From Acinetobacter calcoaceticus ANC 3811 (GTDB lineage: Bacteria > Pseudomonadota > Gammaproteobacteria > Pseudomonadales > Moraxellaceae), in NCBI RefSeq assembly GCF_000399665.1, contig NZ_KB976986.1, positions 1,274,240 through 1,338,239 of the forward strand: a stretch of 64,000 nucleotides of DNA, in the 5' to 3' direction. Of the stretch, positions 17,636-27,800 are shown in pieces. Position numbers and translations under genes: made by a program. How positions within the stretch are numbered: the first letter of the stretch is position 1; the number at the start of each line of letters is the position of its first letter. A model generated the notes under the pieces. It had not been told where the DNA came from, did not search any database, and saw nothing but the letters and a program-made list of their open reading frames with translations.

Positions 17636-19483
17636 ATGCTGAAGTGGTTTGAAAAACTTGTAGATCCCTACCCAACAAAAGGTTTGGATGAACCTTTACC
17701 AACTCGTTTTTTTCCATTTGTTTGGCAAGCGACGGAAGGCTTACGCCCTTACTTATTCTTACTTATTCTTTTTACAGCAGGTGCTGCGAGCTTTGAAGCC
17801 TTACTTTTTTCAAAGATTGGACAACTCGTAGATTGGTTAAGTAAAAGTCATCCTGAAAGTTTTTTCAGCCAACATGCAACTGATCTACTGCTTTTAATTG
17901 GTGTTTTATTTGCTAATATCTTTTTCGTAAATATTCAATCTATTGTTAAACACCAGATTTTATATAGTACTTTTCCCATGCGTTTGCGCTGGCGTTTTCA
18001 TAATCTTTTATTGAAACAAAGCTTAGATTTTTTCCATAACGACTTTGCTGGAAGACTTTCTGCAAAAGTGATGCAAACGGCCCTAGCAATCCGTGAATTC
18101 TGGATTATTTTGGGCGACATGTTGGCTTATGTCGCTATTTACTTTATTACCGTTAGTATTGTTCTTGGGGCTATTTCACCCATTTTATTAATACCACTTT
18201 TAGTTTGGTTAACTTTATTTCTATTAAGTGCATGGTTCTTTATTCCCCGTTTAAGTAAAGTTTCGCAGCAGCAAGCCGATGCTAGATCAGTTATGACTGG
18301 CCGTATTACCGATGCTTATACCAATATTCAAACTGTTAAGTTGTTTGCTCATGCGGGACGTGAGAGCCAATATGCAAAAGCATCAATGAAAGAGTTTATG
18401 ACAACAGTCTATGCTCAGATGCGTTTAGGCACTCTTTTTGAAATAAGTATCAACATGCTATCAGCCGTTTTATTTATTGGCGTTATTGGTACTTCAGTTT
18501 GGCTATGGACTCAAGGTCTAGCAGCATTAGGTGTAATTGCAGCAACTACTGCCATGATTTTAAAGCTTAATAGTATGGCTGAATTTATGATGTGGCACAT
18601 GTCCGCGTTATTTGAAAATGTTGGAACCATTCAAGATGGTATGCAAACATTAGGTAAAAAAATCAATATTCAAGACAAACCAGAGGCAAAAACACTTAAA
18701 GTTCCCCAAGGCGAGATTGTATTTAAAGATGTAAGCTTTGCTTATAACAATAAAAATGTGATTGATCACTTCAACTTACATATTAAAGCAGGGGAAAAGA
18801 TCGGTATTGTTGGGCGCTCTGGGGCAGGTAAATCAACGCTTATTCAACTGCTTTTACATTTTTATCATCTTAAAGACGGTGCAATTTTAATTGATGGGCA
18901 AAATATTGAAGATGTGACTCAAGATAGTCTAAGAGCAAATATTGCCTTAGTGACACAAGATACGTCTTTATTACATCGTTCAGTTGCCGAAAATATTAAA
19001 TATGGCCGTCCAGATGCATCTGATGCCGACATGGAAAATGCTGTAAATAAAGCAAAAGCTGCCGAATTTATACCTCAATTGGTTGATTTAAAAGGTCGTA
19101 ATGGATATCACGCTCAAGTAGGTGAACGTGGTGTAAAACTGTCTGGCGGTCAAAGACAACGTATTGCTATCGCACGCGTATTTTTAAAAGATGCTCCTAT
19201 TCTCATTTTAGATGAAGCGACTAGTGCATTAGATTCAGAAGTTGAAGCAGCGATCCAATCCAGTTTAAATGACCTTATGGTTGATAAAACGGTTATTGCA
19301 ATTGCACACCGATTATCTACTATTGCACAAATGGACCGTTTAATTGTTCTTGATGAAGGTCGAATTGCTGAGCAAGGAACACATGAAGAGCTAATTGCTC
19401 AAAATGGAATATATGCACAACTATGGAAACGTCAAACAGGCGGCTTCTTGTTTGAACAAAAAGTTTTACAGGGTCAAGATTAA
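17636..19483 (+). CDS. ABC exporter, fused permease and ATPase (MsbA/MDR-like half transporter)
   Basis: A 615-residue half-transporter. The N-terminal ABC membrane domain has about six helices (residues 30-330). It is followed by a nucleotide-binding domain with Walker A GRSGAGKS at 393-400, signature LSGGQ at 502-506, Walker B ILILDEATS near 522-530 and an H-loop AHRLST. It probably works as a homodimer. The substrate cannot be read; it is not the essential lipid A flippase by context. Its stop overlaps the next start (TAATG), linking it to a MaoC-type gene, an unusual partner. Confidence 0.92.
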   Translation: MLKWFEKLVDPYPTKGLDEPLPTRFFPFVWQATEGLRPYLFLLILFTAGAASFEALLFSKIGQLVDWLSKSHPESFFSQHATDLLLLIGVLFANIFFVNIQSIVKHQILYSTFPMRLRWRFHNLLLKQSLDFFHNDFAGRLSAKVMQTALAIREFWIILGDMLAYVAIYFITVSIVLGAISPILLIPLLVWLTLFLLSAWFFIPRLSKVSQQQADARSVMTGRITDAYTNIQTVKLFAHAGRESQYAKASMKEFMTTVYAQMRLGTLFEISINMLSAVLFIGVIGTSVWLWTQGLAALGVIAATTAMILKLNSMAEFMMWHMSALFENVGTIQDGMQTLGKKINIQDKPEAKTLKVPQGEIVFKDVSFAYNNKNVIDHFNLHIKAGEKIGIVGRSGAGKSTLIQLLLHFYHLKDGAILIDGQNIEDVTQDSLRANIALVTQDTSLLHRSVAENIKYGRPDASDADMENAVNKAKAAEFIPQLVDLKGRNGYHAQVGERGVKLSGGQRQRIAIARVFLKDAPILILDEATSALDSEVEAAIQSSLNDLMVDKTVIAIAHRLSTIAQMDRLIVLDEGRIAEQGTHEELIAQNGIYAQLWKRQTGGFLFEQKVLQGQD

Positions 19484-19923
19484 TGCTTTATTTAGAAGAT
19501 TTGAAAATTGGTGATCGTTTCATTAGCCGTGAATATGAAATCACCTTAGATGAAATCAAAAAATTTGCAAACTCCTATGACCCTCAAACATTTCACACAG
19601 ATGAAGAGCAAGCTAAGCATGATCCTATTTTTCAGGGGATTGCTGCCAGCGGTTGGCATACTTCTGCCATCACGATGCGTTTATGGACAGAGTGCATGCC
19701 GATCCATGGGGGTTTAATCGGTTCAGAATCTAGTCTACGTTGGCCACGCCCTACTCGACCTGGTGACAGAATTCATGTTGAAGCTGAAATTTCAGCTATC
19801 ACACCATCCAAAACAAAATTAGATCGTGGTATTGTTAGTTACGTTACGCAGGCCTTAAATCAACACGGGGATGTTTTACTTATTTCAACAACAAAAATTG
19901 TTGTCTTTAAAAAAAATGTTTAA
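19483..19923 (+). CDS. MaoC-like hot-dog dehydratase
   Basis: A 146-residue protein of the MaoC/R-specific enoyl-CoA hydratase type. The hydratase 2 motif is visible as YDPQTFHTDEEQAK (about residues 32-45), containing the Asp and His positions expected for catalysis. It is followed by GIAASGWHTSAITMRLW. Family role: hydration or dehydration of 2-enoyl-CoA thioesters. It is translationally coupled to the ABC exporter, which hints at a lipid or acyl cargo, but that is inference. The AraC regulator downstream starts 108 bases later. Confidence 0.88.
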   Translation: MLYLEDLKIGDRFISREYEITLDEIKKFANSYDPQTFHTDEEQAKHDPIFQGIAASGWHTSAITMRLWTECMPIHGGLIGSESSLRWPRPTRPGDRIHVEAEISAITPSKTKLDRGIVSYVTQALNQHGDVLLISTTKIVVFKKNV

Positions 19924-20030
19924 AAATGGTTGATATGATTGTCTAACAGTTTTTATAAACTCAGATTATATTTCATGACAAGATGTGTAAGAAATGCATG
20001 TGAAAAATTGATGAGAGCAATGGAACGCAT

Positions 20031-21056
20031 ATGAAAATTACCTCAGCTCGTCAAGATCAGGGTATTCCGGGTGTCTATGGCTTATTGCTATTAGATGTTG
20101 TTTCGCGTTGGGGATACAACGATGAAACATTATTTGCTCCATTTCATCTTACCAGTGAGCAACTGGCTGACCCTGACTATCGTATTTCTACACCAGTAGC
20201 AAATGAACTGGTTAAACACGCGCTTAATTTAACCGGTGAAACTACGTTGGGTTACCATTTGGGTACTCAAATGCGTATTTCAATTCATGGCTTCATTGGC
20301 TATGCAATTATGACAGCCAAAGATATTACTGAAGCAATTGCTCTTGCAGCTCGCTTTATTCAGCTACGTTTGCCCTTTTTACAATTATATTTCTCTACTT
20401 TCGGACCCAAGGCGACCTTACAATTACAGTGTGATATTGAACTAGAGCCTTTACGCACAGAAATCGTTTTAGGTTTAACGATCGGTATCATGAGCATGGC
20501 GAAAGCGATGACTGGTATTGAAGATTTAGCTGGTGATGTAGATTTAGATTTCCCAGAACCGGAAGGTTTTGACAAATACAAAAATAAGCTAAGCAGCACA
20601 ATTCGCTTTAACCAACCACATTTAATTTCAAGTTTTGATAAAAAGTATTTAGGGCTTAAATTAATTAATTCAGATCCAATCGCCAGTCAAGTTGCCATTA
20701 ATCAATGTGAATCTGAACTTTCTGCTTTGGGTGAGCGCCGTCGTTTAGCAATGCGAGTTCGTGATATTTTAAGTAATTCTGAACAACATTACTTAAGCAT
20801 AGAAAATGTAGCAGAATATCTACACATGTCAGATCGGACACTCAAGCGTCAATTAGCTGCAGAAGGAACTTCCTTTTCGACTTTGGTTGATGAAGTGCGT
20901 TATCGACATGCAACATCTCTACTTTCCCGTACAGATTATAGTCTTGAACAAATTGCAGATGAACTTGGTTATTCGGACGTTGCAAATTTTAGCCGAGCTT
21001 TTAAACGCTGGAGCGGCCGTAGCCCAAGCAACTGGCGTAAAGACCCATACTTATAA
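20031..21056 (+). CDS. AraC family regulator with Arabinose_bd-type N-terminal domain
   Basis: A 341-residue activator. The N-terminal 200 residues match the ligand-binding domain found in OruR/ArgR/VirS-type AraC proteins (start near GIPGVYGLLLLDVVSRWG, with a central GFIGYAIMTAKDITEA). The C-terminal 100 residues carry two helix-turn-helices (NVAEYLHMSDRTLKRQLAAEG and QIADELGYSDVANFSRAFKRW, quoted in part). Family members respond to fatty acids, ornithine or similar small molecules. It could govern the exporter-MaoC pair upstream, but no operator was identified. Confidence 0.9.
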   Translation: MKITSARQDQGIPGVYGLLLLDVVSRWGYNDETLFAPFHLTSEQLADPDYRISTPVANELVKHALNLTGETTLGYHLGTQMRISIHGFIGYAIMTAKDITEAIALAARFIQLRLPFLQLYFSTFGPKATLQLQCDIELEPLRTEIVLGLTIGIMSMAKAMTGIEDLAGDVDLDFPEPEGFDKYKNKLSSTIRFNQPHLISSFDKKYLGLKLINSDPIASQVAINQCESELSALGERRRLAMRVRDILSNSEQHYLSIENVAEYLHMSDRTLKRQLAAEGTSFSTLVDEVRYRHATSLLSRTDYSLEQIADELGYSDVANFSRAFKRWSGRSPSNWRKDPYL

Positions 21057-21093
21057 TGTTTAAAACTATTGGACACAAGCTTAAGGAGTTACT

Positions 21094-21468
21094 ATGAATC
21101 ATCCTTCGGAACTGAAGTATGCACGTACACATGAGTGGGTAAAAATTGAAGGTGATCTTGTTATTACAGGGATTACTGACCATGCACAAGATGAACTTGG
21201 CGATTTGGTGTACGTCGAAACTCCGGAAGTTGGAAGCCAAGTTACTGCTGGCGAACAAGCTGGTGTGGTTGAATCAGTGAAAACTGCTTCAGACATTCAT
21301 GCTCCTGTTTCAGGTACTGTAGTTGAAGTAAATACGGACCTTGAAGACGATCCTGATTTTGTAAATGACGATCCATATGGTAAAGGCTGGATTTATAAAA
21401 TCAAACCAGACAATATTGCCGATGTTGAAAAACTTTTATCAAATTCAGAATATGAAGCTGGCTTATAA
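21094..21468 (+). CDS. gcvH: Glycine cleavage system H protein, stand-alone
   Basis: The lipoyl carrier of the glycine cleavage system, 124 residues. The lipoylated lysine is K63 in [10 protein letters not shown], and the [15 protein letters not shown] strand pair is standard. A good ribosome-binding site, TTAAGGAG, precedes the ATG. The T and P protein genes are not adjacent, so gcvH is separated from its enzyme partners here. In some bacteria such solitary GcvH proteins act only as lipoyl donors, or serve in lipoate transfer. A terminator follows. Confidence 0.94.
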   Translation: MNHPSELKYARTHEWVKIEGDLVITGITDHAQDELGDLVYVETPEVGSQVTAGEQAGVVESVKTASDIHAPVSGTVVEVNTDLEDDPDFVNDDPYGKGWIYKIKPDNIADVEKLLSNSEYEAGL

Positions 21469-21496
21469 AAGATAGCGACAGCTTTCCATATTTAAT

Positions 21497-21532
21497 AAAA
21501 ACCAGTTTAGATTTAGACTGGTTTTTTTCTTT
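21497..21532 (+). terminator. Terminator after gcvH
   Basis: AAAACCAGT and ACTGGTTTTTT pair around TTAGATTTAG and end in a T tract. Confidence 0.85.
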
Positions 21533-21578
21533 GTATTGGTAGTTAATTTAAAGTCAGTTCTCTGATTCGGTGACCTTG

Positions 21579-22277
21579 ATGATAAACCTTGTTGTATTCT
21601 CTGGCGCAGGAATGAGTGCCGAAAGTGGAATTAGCACTTTTCGTGATAGTAATGGTCTATGGGAAAATTACGATATCCAACAAGTTGCCACACCTGAAGC
21701 ATGGCAAAAGAGCCCTGCTTTAGTTCAACGCTTTTACAATAAACGACGTAAAAACATTTTAGAAGCCAAACCAAACGAAGCTCATCAATATATTGCTAAG
21801 TTACAAGATTATTTTGATGTACACGTTATTACTCAAAATATTGATGATTTGCATGAACGTGCGGGAAATTCCAACGTTTTACATTTGCATGGCAACATTC
21901 GGTTAGCAAAAAGTTCTGGTCCAAATGCACAATTTACAACTCGGTTTTATGACATTAACGGTTGGAAATTAGACTTAGAAAATGACCTTTGCCCAGATGG
22001 CTACCCCCTTCGCCCACATGTAGTTTGGTTTGGCGAAGCTGTACCTGCTTATGAAGAAGCAATTAGATTAGTGCAAAGTGCAGATGTTTTTATAGTAATT
22101 GGGTCCACATTAAGCGTATATCCAGTTGCAGGTTTAGTACACGAAATTTCAGATCAATGTAAGGCTTATTATATAGATCCGAAAGCAGACTATGGACGTG
22201 TTCCCCAACAATACGAATTATTAAAGATGTCAGCGACTCAAGGAATGCATCAACTTTTTGAGAATTTAATCCATTAA
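21579..22277 (+). CDS. SIR2-family NAD-dependent protein deacylase (CobB-like), lacking zinc cysteines
   Basis: A 232-residue sirtuin. The NAD-binding GAGMSAESGISTFRD is at residues 9-23, the TQNID motif at 85-89, and the catalytic His is H104 in LHLHGN. Y53 and R56 (FYNKR) correspond to the Tyr-x-x-Arg pair that gives CobB and SIRT5 desuccinylase or demalonylase activity. The four cysteines that bind structural zinc in most sirtuins are absent; only one Cys occurs in that segment. I chose the ATG at 21579 over a GTG three codons upstream. It is likely active on acyl-lysines, but the fold around the missing zinc is unclear. Confidence 0.88.
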   Translation: MINLVVFSGAGMSAESGISTFRDSNGLWENYDIQQVATPEAWQKSPALVQRFYNKRRKNILEAKPNEAHQYIAKLQDYFDVHVITQNIDDLHERAGNSNVLHLHGNIRLAKSSGPNAQFTTRFYDINGWKLDLENDLCPDGYPLRPHVVWFGEAVPAYEEAIRLVQSADVFIVIGSTLSVYPVAGLVHEISDQCKAYYIDPKADYGRVPQQYELLKMSATQGMHQLFENLIH

Positions 22278-22677
22278 TAGCTATTTTTAAGGACCAAATA
22301 AATTTAATTTGAATGAAAATTCTTATTTTTTGGACAAATTTTTCTAACATTGTTCTAATTTTGTGCAATAAGATTTTGTCCTCATCCCTTTTTATAACTA
22401 AATACAGAGTTATTTTTTTGAAAAACTGATTATTCTCAAGATAATTTAAAAAAATAAAATATTAAAAAATTATAAGTTAATGATTAATATTATAATTTTT
22501 CACTTAAAAAATCTAATTATTTCAAGTTACACAAAGATACAAAAGTACAATATAAAAATAACAGAGAGAAAAAAATCTTTTGTGGTTGAATCTCAACCTC
22601 TTGAAAGCCGTACAAGAAAACAGCGACCTGGATTAGGTTACAATCACGGATTATGGATATAAGGACACACATCCATC
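22278..22677. promoter_or_regulatory. Gene-free upstream region of putP with inverted GGACAAA elements
   Basis: 400 bases of AT-rich DNA. GGACAAAT at 22332-22339 and its inverted form ATTTTGTCC at 22373-22381 lie 34 bases apart. The same GGACAAAT occurs at 24714-24721 between the Lrp gene and putA. A 60-codon frame at 22480-22662 has no family features and is not called. TAAGGAC near 22660-22668 may serve as the putP ribosome-binding site. Confidence 0.4.
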
Positions 22678-24168
22678 ATGAGTTATTTTGATCCCACCCT
22701 CATCATGTTTATGGTGTACATCTTAGCAATGGTACTTATTGGCTTGTTTGCCTACCGTGCTACAAGCGACTTCTCAGATTATATTCTTGGTGGTCGTAGT
22801 TTAGGCAGTTTCGTTACTGCGTTATCCGCAGGCGCATCAGACATGAGTGGCTGGCTACTCATGGGCTTACCAGGAGCAATTTATCTTTCTGGTCTATCTG
22901 AAGCGTGGATTGCAATTGGTCTTATTATCGGTGCTTGGCTTAACTGGCTACTGGTTGCTGGTCGATTACGCGTTCATACTGAAATCCAAAATAATGCATT
23001 AACTTTGCCAGATTATTTTACAAGCCGTTTTGATGACCAGAAAAAAGTACTTCGTATTTTCTCTGCTGTTATCATCTTGGTTTTCTTCGCTATTTACTGT
23101 GCTTCAGGCATGGTAGCGGGCGCCCGTTTATTTGAAAATTTATTCGGCATGTCTTACAACACAGCTATTTGGCTCAGTGCTATTGCAACCATCAGTTATG
23201 TTTGTATCGGTGGATTCTTAGCAATTAGCTGGACTGATACATTCCAAGCTGGATTGATGATTTTTGCCCTGATTTTGACACCAATCGTGACTTACCTTGC
23301 GATCGGGGACACAACTCATTTTGTTACCCTCATTGAAACTGCACGCCCGCATGCATTTAATCTCATCTCAGATTTTGGTGTGGTAGCCGTTTTATCTTCC
23401 ATGGCATGGGGACTTGGTTACTTTGGTCAACCGCACATCCTTGTACGATTCATGGCAGCCGATTCAGTAAAATCTATTCCTGCTGCTCGTCGTATTGGTA
23501 TGACTTGGATGATTTTATGCTTGATGGGTGCTGTAGGTGCTGGTTTCTTCGGTATTGCTTATTTTGAGCTACATCCTGAATTAGCAGCTGTTGTAAGCAA
23601 AAACCCTGAAACGGTATTTATGGAATTGACTAAAATTTTATTCAATCCATGGATTGTGGGCATCATTTTGGCGGCAATTTTAGCTGCTGTGATGAGCACG
23701 TTAAGCTGTCAACTTTTAGTATGTTCAAGTGCTTTAACTGAGGATTTATACAAAGGTTTCTTTCGTAAAAATGCATCTCAAAAAGAACTTGTATGGGTTG
23801 GCCGTGTAATGGTTCTTGTCATTGCTGTTCTTGCCATTGTGCTTGCAGGGAACCCTGATAGTAAGGTTCTTGGTCTTGTTGCTTATGCTTGGGCTGGCTT
23901 CGGTGCAGCGTTTGGTCCGCTTATCATCTTGTCATTGTTCTGGAAACGTATGAATTTACAAGGTGCTTTAGCAGGTATGATCGTTGGTGCAGTTGTGGTT
24001 ATTGGCTGGAAAAATCTTTTCGCAGGCACAGGTGTTTACGAAATCATTCCAGGCTTTATCCTTGCATTTATCAGCATCATTGTAGTGAGTCTCTTAACTA
24101 AAGCGCCAAATACGACAGTAACTGGACGCTTTGAACAAGCTGATAAACTCTACAAAGAAAGCGTATAA
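22678..24168 (+). CDS. putP: Sodium/proline symporter PutP
   Basis: A sodium:solute symporter (SSS family) of 496 residues with about 13 membrane segments. The N-terminal motif GGRSLGSFVTALSAGASDMSGW (quoted in part: GGRSLG, SAGASDMSGW) and the later GYFGQPHILVRFMA are the PutP signatures for Na+ and proline binding. It imports proline for use by PutA, encoded just beyond the divergent Lrp-type gene. It ends in a strong GGGGC-TTCG-GCCCC hairpin shared with that gene. Confidence 0.95.
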   Translation: MSYFDPTLIMFMVYILAMVLIGLFAYRATSDFSDYILGGRSLGSFVTALSAGASDMSGWLLMGLPGAIYLSGLSEAWIAIGLIIGAWLNWLLVAGRLRVHTEIQNNALTLPDYFTSRFDDQKKVLRIFSAVIILVFFAIYCASGMVAGARLFENLFGMSYNTAIWLSAIATISYVCIGGFLAISWTDTFQAGLMIFALILTPIVTYLAIGDTTHFVTLIETARPHAFNLISDFGVVAVLSSMAWGLGYFGQPHILVRFMAADSVKSIPAARRIGMTWMILCLMGAVGAGFFGIAYFELHPELAAVVSKNPETVFMELTKILFNPWIVGIILAAILAAVMSTLSCQLLVCSSALTEDLYKGFFRKNASQKELVWVGRVMVLVIAVLAIVLAGNPDSKVLGLVAYAWAGFGAAFGPLIILSLFWKRMNLQGALAGMIVGAVVVIGWKNLFAGTGVYEIIPGFILAFISIIVVSLLTKAPNTTVTGRFEQADKLYKESV

Positions 24169-24183
24169 ATCATTGAAATAAAT

Positions 24184-24210
24184 AAAGGGGCTTCGGCCCC
24201 TTTTATTTAT
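24184..24210. terminator. Bidirectional terminator between putP and the Lrp gene
   Basis: AAAGGGGC-TTCG-GCCCCTTTT, a perfect stem with a stable UUCG tetraloop and A/T runs on both sides. It covers the last bases of the converging regulator gene. Confidence 0.93.
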
Positions 24211-24691
24211 TTTTGGTTTTGATTTTAATTTTTGAAGTATCTTTCACTACTTGCATCACTGGGTAACTTCGAGTTTCTTTTACCCCAGGCAACTGCCACA
24301 ACACCTGCCCCGCAATTCGTCTAAATTCTTCCATACTGCCACTTCGTAATTTAATTAAAAAGTCGAAACCTCCACTTACCATGTGGCATTCCACAATCTC
24401 TGGATAGTGCACTACAGCATCAATAAACTCATCTAAAACATTAGGTGTCGTTTTATCCAATAACACCTCAACAAACACCAGAAAATTGGCGTTTAAATTA
24501 ACAGGGTTTAGCTTAGCCTCGTATCCCAAGATAAATTCATCTTTTGTCAGCTTTTGAACTCGAGCCATCACAGCAGTGGGAGATAAATTCACAAGTTCGG
24601 CCAATTTACTGTTAGAAATACGCCCATCTGTTTGAAGAATATCTAAAATTTTTAAATCAGTGCGATCAAGGCTTAATAATGGGCCATTCAT
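24203..24691 (-). CDS. Lrp/AsnC family regulator of proline use (PutR/BkdR-like)
   Basis: A 162-residue feast-famine regulator. The N-terminal helix-turn-helix reads ILDILQTDGRISNSKLAELVNLS (in part, residues 13-32), followed by SPTAVMARVQKL. The C-terminal RAM effector domain runs from about 70 to 150. It sits between putP and putA and is divergent from putA. Because PutA here has no N-terminal ribbon-helix-helix DNA-binding domain, this protein is the probable proline-responsive regulator of both genes. That role is inferred from position. Confidence 0.9.
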   Translation of the reverse strand: MNGPLLSLDRTDLKILDILQTDGRISNSKLAELVNLSPTAVMARVQKLTKDEFILGYEAKLNPVNLNANFLVFVEVLLDKTTPNVLDEFIDAVVHYPEIVECHMVSGGFDFLIKLRSGSMEEFRRIAGQVLWQLPGVKETRSYPVMQVVKDTSKIKIKTKNK

Positions 24692-24815
24692 CTGAATTTT
24701 CCTCTAAAAAATGGGACAAATATAGTGAGTTATTCGGTGTTTCTTCTGTAATGATAAATTATCTAAACCTCTCTACTCAAGAACTTTGTACGAGAGTCGG
24801 TTGTCGGAAACAGAT
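24692..24815. promoter_or_regulatory. Divergent promoter region between the Lrp gene and putA
   Basis: 124 bases between the two starts. It includes GGACAAAT at 24714-24721, the same octamer found upstream of putP, so it is a candidate half-site for the Lrp-type regulator. Confidence 0.4.
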
Positions 24816-27800
24816 ATGAATACAATGGATACTTTTCATCAAATGGATAAATCTCACCAAGGCTATATCACCGAATTCAACGATAAAAGTGAGTTTGAAC
24901 AACGCATTAACACAGCTTGGCGACGTGCAGAGCCAGAAGTTGTAGAAGAGCTATTACAAGCTGCCGCGGTATCTGATGATTTAGATCATAAAATTTATGA
25001 CCTTGCTTTTAATCTTGCCCATAATTTACGTGAACGTAAAACTTCTTCGGGTAAAGCAGGTATTGTTCAAGGGTTATTACAAGAATTCTCTCTTTCTTCA
25101 CAAGAAGGTGTGGCGCTCATGTGTCTTGCTGAAGCTTTGCTTCGTATTCCTGACACAGCAACACGTGACTTGTTAATTCGAGATAAAATCAATCAAGGCA
25201 ACTGGAAAGAACACGTTGGCCAAAGCACATTAATGTTTGTAAATGCTGCTGCATGGGGCCTCATGTTAACTGGTAAGCTGATGGAAACACCAAAGCAAAC
25301 CAGCCTTTCAAGCGTACTTACTGGTTTGTTGGCACGTAGTGGCCGTGGCATTATTCGTAAAGCAGTTGATGTTGCAATGCGCATGATGGGCGAACAGTTT
25401 GTGACTGGTGAAACCATTGAAGAAGCTGTTGACCACGCAAAAGCGCTGGAAGACAAAGGTTTCCGCTATTCTTACGACATGCTAGGTGAAGCAGCCTTAA
25501 CTGAGCATGATGCTGAACGTTACTTTAACGATTATAACCAAGCCATTCATGCAATTGGCAAAGCGTCTAACGGTAAAGGTGTTTATGATGGCCCGGGTAT
25601 TTCAATCAAGCTTTCTGCTTTACACCCTCGCTATCAACGTGCGCAAATTGAACGTGTTCATCAAGAACTTTACGGCAAAGTATTTGAACTCGCTCGTTTA
25701 GCTAAACACTACAACATTGGTTTAAATATCGATGCTGAAGAGTCAGAGCGTTTAGAAATTTCCCTTGAGTTACTTGAGCGTCTTTGCTTCGAACCAGAAC
25801 TTGCGGATTGGAAAGGTATTGGCTTCGTTATTCAGGCGTACCAAAAACGCTGTTTCTTCGTGGTTGATTATATTATTGATCTTGCGAAACGTAGTCAGAA
25901 ACGCCTCATGATCCGCCTTGTGAAAGGTGCGTATTGGGATAGCGAAATTAAGAAAGCTCAAATCGAAGGTATGGACGACTACCCTGTCTTTACCCGTAAA
26001 GTACATACAGATTTATCTTATATCGCTTGTGCTAAAAAATTACTTGCTGCGCCAGAGTTTATCTATCCGCAATTTGCAACTCATAATGCTCAAACATTGG
26101 CAACGATCTATCATTTAGCTGATCCAAGCAAATATTATGCTGGTCAATATGAGTTCCAATGTTTACACGGTATGGGTGAACCACTTTATGAACAAGTTGT
26201 TGGTCCGCGTGAGCAAAATAAATTAGGTGTGCCATGCCGTATTTATGCTCCCGTTGGTAACCATGAAACTTTGTTGGCTTATTTGGTTCGTCGTTTACTT
26301 GAAAATGGCGCGAATACTTCATTCGTTAACCGTATTGCCGACAAAACACTTAAAGTTGAAGATCTCATTCAGTCTCCAATTTACGATATTCGCAAAGCAG
26401 CTAAACTCGAAGGCTTGGTTGGTTTAAAACACCCATCAATTCCGTTACCTTTAGACATGTATGGATCACTCCGTAAAAACTCTAAAGGATATGATTTAGC
26501 AAACGATGCTCCACTTGAAGCTCTAGATAATACAGCTCAACAACTACGTAATCGTATTTGGCAAAGCCATCCATTATTGGCAAATAACGATTCGTTAGAG
26601 CAAGGCCATTCCATTGCAATTACAAACCCAGCACAAAATGATGAAATTGTTGGGCATGTACAAGAAGCTGATCTTAAGCATGTAGAAATTGCGCTTAATG
26701 CAGCTGAGCAAGCTCAATCTGAATGGTCAAATACGCCTAAAGATCAGCGCGCTCAATACTTAAAACGTGCAGCAGACCTCATGGAAGGCCGTATGCAAGA
26801 ACTTATGGTTCTTCTAAGCCGTGAAAGTGGTAAGACTTATGCAAATGCGATTGCAGAAGTTCGCGAAGCTGTAGATTTCTTACGTTACTATGCGACTCAA
26901 GTTGAGAATCTTCCTGCAAATACAACAATTCAGCCTTTAGGTACTGTACTTTGTATTAGCCCATGGAACTTCCCTCTTGCCATTTTCTCAGGTCAAATTG
27001 CAGCAGCACTAGGCAGCGGTAACTGTGTTATTGCTAAACCTGCTGAACAAACACCTTTAATTGCAGCTCAGGCAGTTCAGATTTTATGGGAAGCCGGTAT
27101 TCCACATGGTGCTGTACAGCTACTTCCTGGCCGCGGTGAAACAGTTGGTGCTCAGCTTAGCCAAGATAATCGTATCGATGGCATAATGTTTACTGGCTCG
27201 ACTGAAGTTGCGAAAATTTTACAGAAAACCGTTGCAAAACGTTTATCTGAAAATGGTCAATCTATTCCCCTCATTGCAGAGACTGGCGGTCAAAACGCAA
27301 TGATTGTGGATTCATCAGCATTAACTGAACAAGTTGTACTTGATGTTGTAAGTTCTGCTTTTGATAGCGCGGGTCAACGCTGCTCTGCTTTACGTATTTT
27401 GTGTGTGCAAGAAGACAGTGCTGCAAGCGTTATTAAAATGCTTAAAGGTGCAATGCAACAGTTGATCGTAGGTAACCCTTCGATTTTGAAAACTGACATT
27501 GGTCCTGTGATTGATGACGAAGCGAAACAGACGATTGACCAGCACATCCAGAAAATGAAGTCTAAAGGCTACCCTATACATCAGTTGATGTTCGGCGCAA
27601 CAAGCCAAAATGAATTAGATAAAGGAACTTTTGTTGTACCAACAGCAATTGAGTTACCTAATCTTGATGATTTGCAACGTGAAGTCTTTGGTCCAGTTTT
27701 ACACATCATTACCTATAAATACGGCGAGCTTGAACAACTCATCTCACGTATTAATGCCAAAGGTTATGGTTTAACGATGGGGCTTCATACGCGTATTGAT

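Noticed and set aside
22480..22662. 60-codon frame upstream of putP
   Set aside because: No family features and a Lys/Ile-rich low-complexity translation, with no good ribosome-binding site. It lies in the probable putP control region, so it looks like a chance frame.
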